From JAMCQB01 sp947085305 (lineage in GTDB: Bacteria > Nitrospirota > Thermodesulfovibrionia > Thermodesulfovibrionales > UBA9159), in the NCBI GenBank assembly GCA_947085305.1, contig CAMTVV010000228.1, positions 1 to 6,851 on the forward strand: a stretch of 6,851 bases of DNA. The letters are read 5' to 3'. The notes under the pieces were generated by a model. That model had not been told where the DNA came from. It saw only the letters and a list, made by a program, of their open reading frames with translations, and searched no databases. Of this stretch, positions 6,043 through 6,851 are shown piece after piece. The position numbers and the translations under genes were made by a program. How positions within the stretch are numbered: position 1 is the stretch's first letter; every line of letters starts with the position of its first letter.

Positions 6043-6167
6043 AAATTCTAAATCCTAAGCCCTAATTCCTAAACATTTACAGAGCCACCGGAATATGCAG
6101 GACTTTTGAACATTGGAATTTGGGATTTTAGATTTGTTTAGGATTTCGATATTTGAACTTAGGATTT
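6043..6167. repeat. Second 7-bp-phased AT-rich array with inverted arms
   Basis: This fills the 135-bp spacer between the MetE-like gene and tmk. The left arm 6043-6070 is four exact-phase 7-mers: AAATTCT, AAATCCT, AAGCCCT and AATTCCT, then AAAC. The right arm on the minus strand shows AAATCCT at 6161-6167 and again at 6140-6146, exactly 21 bp (three units) apart. Arms 6043-6074 and 6136-6167 are both 32 bp and match as inverted repeats at 23 of 32 positions, including an exact TCCTAAAC/GTTTAGGA pair. The centre 6075-6135 also contains related pieces (GGGATTT at 6122) out of phase. Same architecture as 438-514. Confidence 0.65.
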
Positions 6168-6171
6168 TTAC
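6161..6171 (+). promoter_or_regulatory. Shine-Dalgarno sequence of tmk, supplied by a repeat unit
   Basis: AGGA at 6161-6164 lies seven bases before ATG at 6172. It is part of AGGATTT, the last inverted unit of the 7-bp array, so the repeat itself provides the ribosome binding site. This supports the ATG at 6172 as the tmk start. Confidence 0.6.
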
Positions 6172-6798
6172 ATGAAAGGTTTTTTCATTTCATTAGAGGG
6201 CATTGAAGGCACGGGCAAGACGACCCAGGCAAAACTCCTTGGCGAGTATCTTTCAGGAAAAGGATATTCACCGGCGCTGACGGAAGAGCCAGGGGGAACC
6301 TCCATAGGGCTCAGGATACGGGAAGTGCTCCTGAAAGTGGAGCATTCGGAGATGCACAGCCTCACGGAACTTTTGCTTTACAATGCTTCCCGCTGCCAGC
6401 ATATCCATGAACTGATCCTCCCCTCACTGGAGGCCGGCAAGGTAGTGATCACAGACAGGTTCAGCGATTCAACCCTCGCTTACCAGGGCTATGGGAGGGG
6501 CATAGACCTGAACCTCATCGAAACACTGGACAGGATCGTCACCGGAGGGCTTAAGCCTGACCTTACCCTTCTCCTTGACATTGAGGTGGAGACGGGCTTG
6601 AAAAGGAACAAGGGCGCCAACAAGGTGGACAGGCTCGAGCTGGAAGACATAGCCTTTCACAGAAAGGTAAAGGCCGGTTATCTCGAAATCGCCCGCAGGG
6701 AACAGGGAAGAATCAAAGTCGTAGACGCCTCGGGCGAAATAGAGGAAATTCAGAGAAGAATCGTCAAAGTGGTGGACGAGTTTATTACTGCTCCATAA
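6172..6798 (+). CDS. tmk: Thymidylate kinase
   Basis: Phosphorylates dTMP to dTDP with ATP, an essential cytoplasmic step of dTTP synthesis. The 208 residues are the usual family length and the gene looks complete. Seen directly: P-loop GIEGTGKTT (10-18); TEEPGGT (37-43), the dTMP-contacting loop; LLLYNASRCQHIHE (67-80), where the family usually has an Arg-containing helix; the signature VITDRFSDSTLAYQG (92-106) with the catalytic DR-F motif; PDLTLLLDI; and a LID region followed by DRLE and FHRKVKAGY. The P-loop lacks the arginine of eukaryotic type enzymes, fitting the bacterial class with basic residues in the LID (KRNKGANK). Start ATG at 6172 is preceded by AGGA with 7-nt spacing. It follows the MetE-like gene by 135 bp, so cotranscription is possible but not shown. 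Its 3' end overlaps a possible convergent frame by 14 bp. No hairpin terminator is visible before base 6851. Confidence 0.97.
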   Translation: MKGFFISLEGIEGTGKTTQAKLLGEYLSGKGYSPALTEEPGGTSIGLRIREVLLKVEHSEMHSLTELLLYNASRCQHIHELILPSLEAGKVVITDRFSDSTLAYQGYGRGIDLNLIETLDRIVTGGLKPDLTLLLDIEVETGLKRNKGANKVDRLELEDIAFHRKVKAGYLEIARREQGRIKVVDASGEIEEIQRRIVKVVDEFITAP

Positions 6799-6851
6799 TC
6801 TTCTTTTTTATTATCATCATCTCAAAGGCGAGCCCCGCCAGTGACGCAAGC
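6785..6851 (-). CDS. Possible C-terminal end of a convergent gene, unidentified
   Basis: On the minus strand one frame stays open from the window edge to TAA at 6787-6785, giving LASLAGLAFEMMIIKKKIMEQ. The composition (small hydrophobic stretch, then a lysine-rich tail) looks like a real protein end, perhaps the last helix of a membrane protein. Twenty-one residues are too few to name a family or to be sure it is translated. If real, it converges on tmk and overlaps its last 14 bases. The alternative is that 6799-6851 is plain intergenic sequence. Confidence 0.3.
   Translation of the reverse strand, partial: LASLAGLAFEMMIIKKKIMEQ

Overview
The window is about 6.9 kb of bacterial chromosome with moderate GC, ordinary bacterial codon use and short spacers. 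It holds seven coding regions, two of them cut by the window ends. No RNA gene, transposase, phage gene or CRISPR array was seen. The gene types (a Rossmann-headed hybrid kinase with degenerate GGDEF, an HD-GYP response regulator, a short MetE-like protein, a DUF3553-like small protein) fit an environmental, probably anaerobic Nitrospirota- or Desulfobacterota-type bacterium. That placement is inference from family resemblance, not a demonstrated assignment.

Layout: 1-428 (minus) is most of an O6-alkylguanine-DNA alkyltransferase, cut at its C-terminus. 438-514 is an AT-rich array of 7-bp units in two opposed arms, and it also forms the end of the next gene. 495-3500 (minus) encodes a soluble 1001-residue hybrid histidine kinase: Rossmann, GAF, coiled coil, HisKA, HATPase, REC, degenerate REC, degenerate GGDEF. 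3482-4495 (minus) is a REC-HD-GYP response regulator that overlaps the kinase start by 19 bp, so the two form a signalling operon. Its promoter lies at 4496-4530. 4586-4801 (minus) is a 71-residue DUF3553-like protein.

The divergent spacer 4802-5031 carries promoters facing outward on both sides and a G/C-rich inverted repeat pair between them. 5032-6036 (plus) is a short MetE-like methyltransferase-fold protein. 6037-6171 is a second 7-bp-phased array. 6172-6798 (plus) is thymidylate kinase. A possible convergent gene ends at 6785 (minus).

How they may work together: the HD-GYP protein is a likely c-di-GMP phosphodiesterase. The kinase it is cotranscribed with has no membrane segment and seems to sense a cytoplasmic ligand through a dinucleotide-type Rossmann domain and a GAF domain. 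It ends in a GGDEF domain that lost its GTP-site residues but kept the RxxD inhibitory site, so it may bind c-di-GMP instead of making it. A NAD(H)-like signal gating a kinase that also reads c-di-GMP, with the partner enzyme degrading c-di-GMP, would be a closed loop; this is a hypothesis.

Two non-coding themes stand out. Three promoters have a -10 box 5-6 nt before the start codon and no Shine-Dalgarno sequence, which predicts leaderless mRNAs. Two separate spacers carry the same style of 7-bp-phased, inverted AT-rich array.
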